NCBI RefSeq assembly: GCF_016772275.1
Contig: NZ_CP065425.1
Span: forward strand, 3,006,653 to 3,070,652
Origin: Heyndrickxia vini
GTDB taxonomy: Bacteria > Bacillota > Bacilli > Bacillales > Bacillaceae_C
Reading direction: 5' to 3'
DNA: 64,000 nt
Shown: positions 63,214 to 64,000 of the stretch, piece after piece
Layout of the letters: each line of letters begins with the position of its first letter
Numbering within the stretch: the stretch's first letter is position 1
Program-made: the position numbers and the translations under genes
Notes under the pieces: model-generated
What the model saw: the letters and a program-made list of their open reading frames with translations, nothing else
Told to the model about the DNA's origin: nothing
Databases searched by the model: none

Positions 63214-64000
63214 TTAAGCATTGTCAATAATCGTAAAAAATTTATATTTAATATTTGGTGTGTACGCAGAAGAATCTTCATACGCCCAATAACGCATCCG
63301 ACTGTTATACGTATGGGCGTTAACGAGAGGCATTCCATACGCATCTTTCCCAGTCACAATCGTGTTATGATCAAATCGTCCATCCCCTTGGAAATCATAA
63401 CAAATAACATCACCTAATTGAAGTTCTTCCGGAGAGCTCACTTCACGGGCCTGCAAGCCGGACTTTGATGTGGACAAATATAATCGCAATGAATTGGCGA
63501 CACTCCAGCTATAGCTCCAACTATTTCCCCTCAACCACCAGCCTTGGCTCTTATTTGGATATCCACGCATCGGCGCTTCTCCCACATGCAGGCATTGAGA
63601 TATAAAATTTGTACAGTCTACATCGAATTTTTTATACGCCGGATTGTAGCTATTCCACCAACGTTCAGCATATTGTACTGCTTTCAAGCGATTATATCGA
63701 TAAGATATACGTATATCTTCACGAACACTCGAAAAATCAGCATCCATTTTTTCCGGTGTTAAAATAACATCCTCATGCTCAATTTCCCTAGTGTCATACA
63801 GTTTATTTTTATAAAACGATGCAATATGGTGTTCAAGTTGTTCCTCAACATACATTTTCTCTTTTTGCTTAATTAAATATTGCATATGGACGTCAAATTT
63901 CACATAGGTATGGTCATCATCCTGCTGTTTATCTGTTATGTTTGTGATCGCCTTCACCTTAACAATTTCGGCATTTCTCTTCGCAGCCGAATCAATTTTT
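63214..64000 (-). CDS. Amidase-domain protein, YhbB-like, 5' end outside the window
   Basis: At least 262 residues; the frame stays open to the right edge, so the GTG at 63957 is not taken as the start. The C-terminal putative amidase domain (PF12671 type) has YAERWWNSYNPAYKKFDVDCTNFISQCLHVG with the catalytic Cys, then a His in FDHNTIV. It would cleave a wall peptide. B. subtilis YhbB is encoded near yhbH and prkA, which supports the call. Confidence 0.8.
   Translation of the reverse strand, partial: KIDSAAKRNAEIVKVKAITNITDKQQDDDHTYVKFDVHMQYLIKQKEKMYVEEQLEHHIASFYKNKLYDTREIEHEDVILTPEKMDADFSSVREDIRISYRYNRLKAVQYAERWWNSYNPAYKKFDVDCTNFISQCLHVGEAPMRGYPNKSQGWWLRGNSWSYSWSVANSLRLYLSTSKSGLQAREVSSPEELQLGDVICYDFQGDGRFDHNTIVTGKDAYGMPLVNAHTYNSRMRYWAYEDSSAYTPNIKYKFFTIIDNA

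Overview
The window is low-GC, rich in strong Shine-Dalgarno sites, and carries spore-former genes (yhbH, prkA), an rsbQ-rsbP sigma-B module and a Bacillus-type FMN-riboswitch riboflavin operon. It is most likely from a Bacillaceae chromosome (Bacillus or a close relative). No tRNA or rRNA gene was seen. Nearly all genes lie on the minus strand.

Layout in window order. 1-181: 5' end of qoxA with a Rex-like box over its promoter. 543-1010: small M50 protease. 1361-10567: one minus-strand operon with an aromatic amino-acid-type ABC transporter, an FlK-type thioesterase, phenylalanine dehydrogenase and a complete E1alpha-E1beta-E2-E3 2-oxoacid dehydrogenase complex. 10637-20079: phenylacetate (paa) genes: nitronate monooxygenase, paaX, thiolase, paaG, paaF, EthD protein, paaD-C-B-A and paaK. 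20756-23038: dtpT and a lipoprotein. 23151-30838: 4-hydroxyphenylacetate meta-cleavage genes (hpaC, F, G2, G1, D, B, E and a DapA-family aldolase) with a divergent LysR regulator. 31931-41374: collagen-like coat-type protein, orphan response regulator, polysaccharide deacetylase, oxidoreductase, VOC protein, DoxX/DUF2269 membrane pair, a vat-vgb streptogramin A/B resistance pair and a double-MerR regulator. 41695-44060 (plus strand): small membrane protein with a sigma-B promoter, then rsbQ-rsbP. 44189-47483: ribD-E-B-H with FMN riboswitch; the GTP cyclohydrolase II domain is missing. 47496-55901: glycerate kinase, OPT transporter, IclR regulator and hydantoinase/oxoprolinase A and B. 56621-58096: an IS256-family element. 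58514-64000: yhbH, prkA, a 30-residue protein, trmL and a 5'-truncated amidase-domain gene.

First theme: aromatic amino-acid catabolism. Phenylalanine (and perhaps tyrosine) could be imported, deaminated to the arylpyruvate and oxidatively decarboxylated straight to arylacetyl-CoA. Phenylacetyl-CoA would enter the Paa route. 4-Hydroxyphenylacetyl-CoA could be released as the free acid by the thioesterase and enter the Hpa route. paaZ, paaH, hpaH and hpaI are not in the window.

Second theme: the intergenic regions hold at least five sequence-unrelated repeat families whose unit is 51-52 bp or 104 bp. One array of 52-bp units is interrupted by the IS256-family element; removing the element plus one target duplication restores the 52-bp register exactly.
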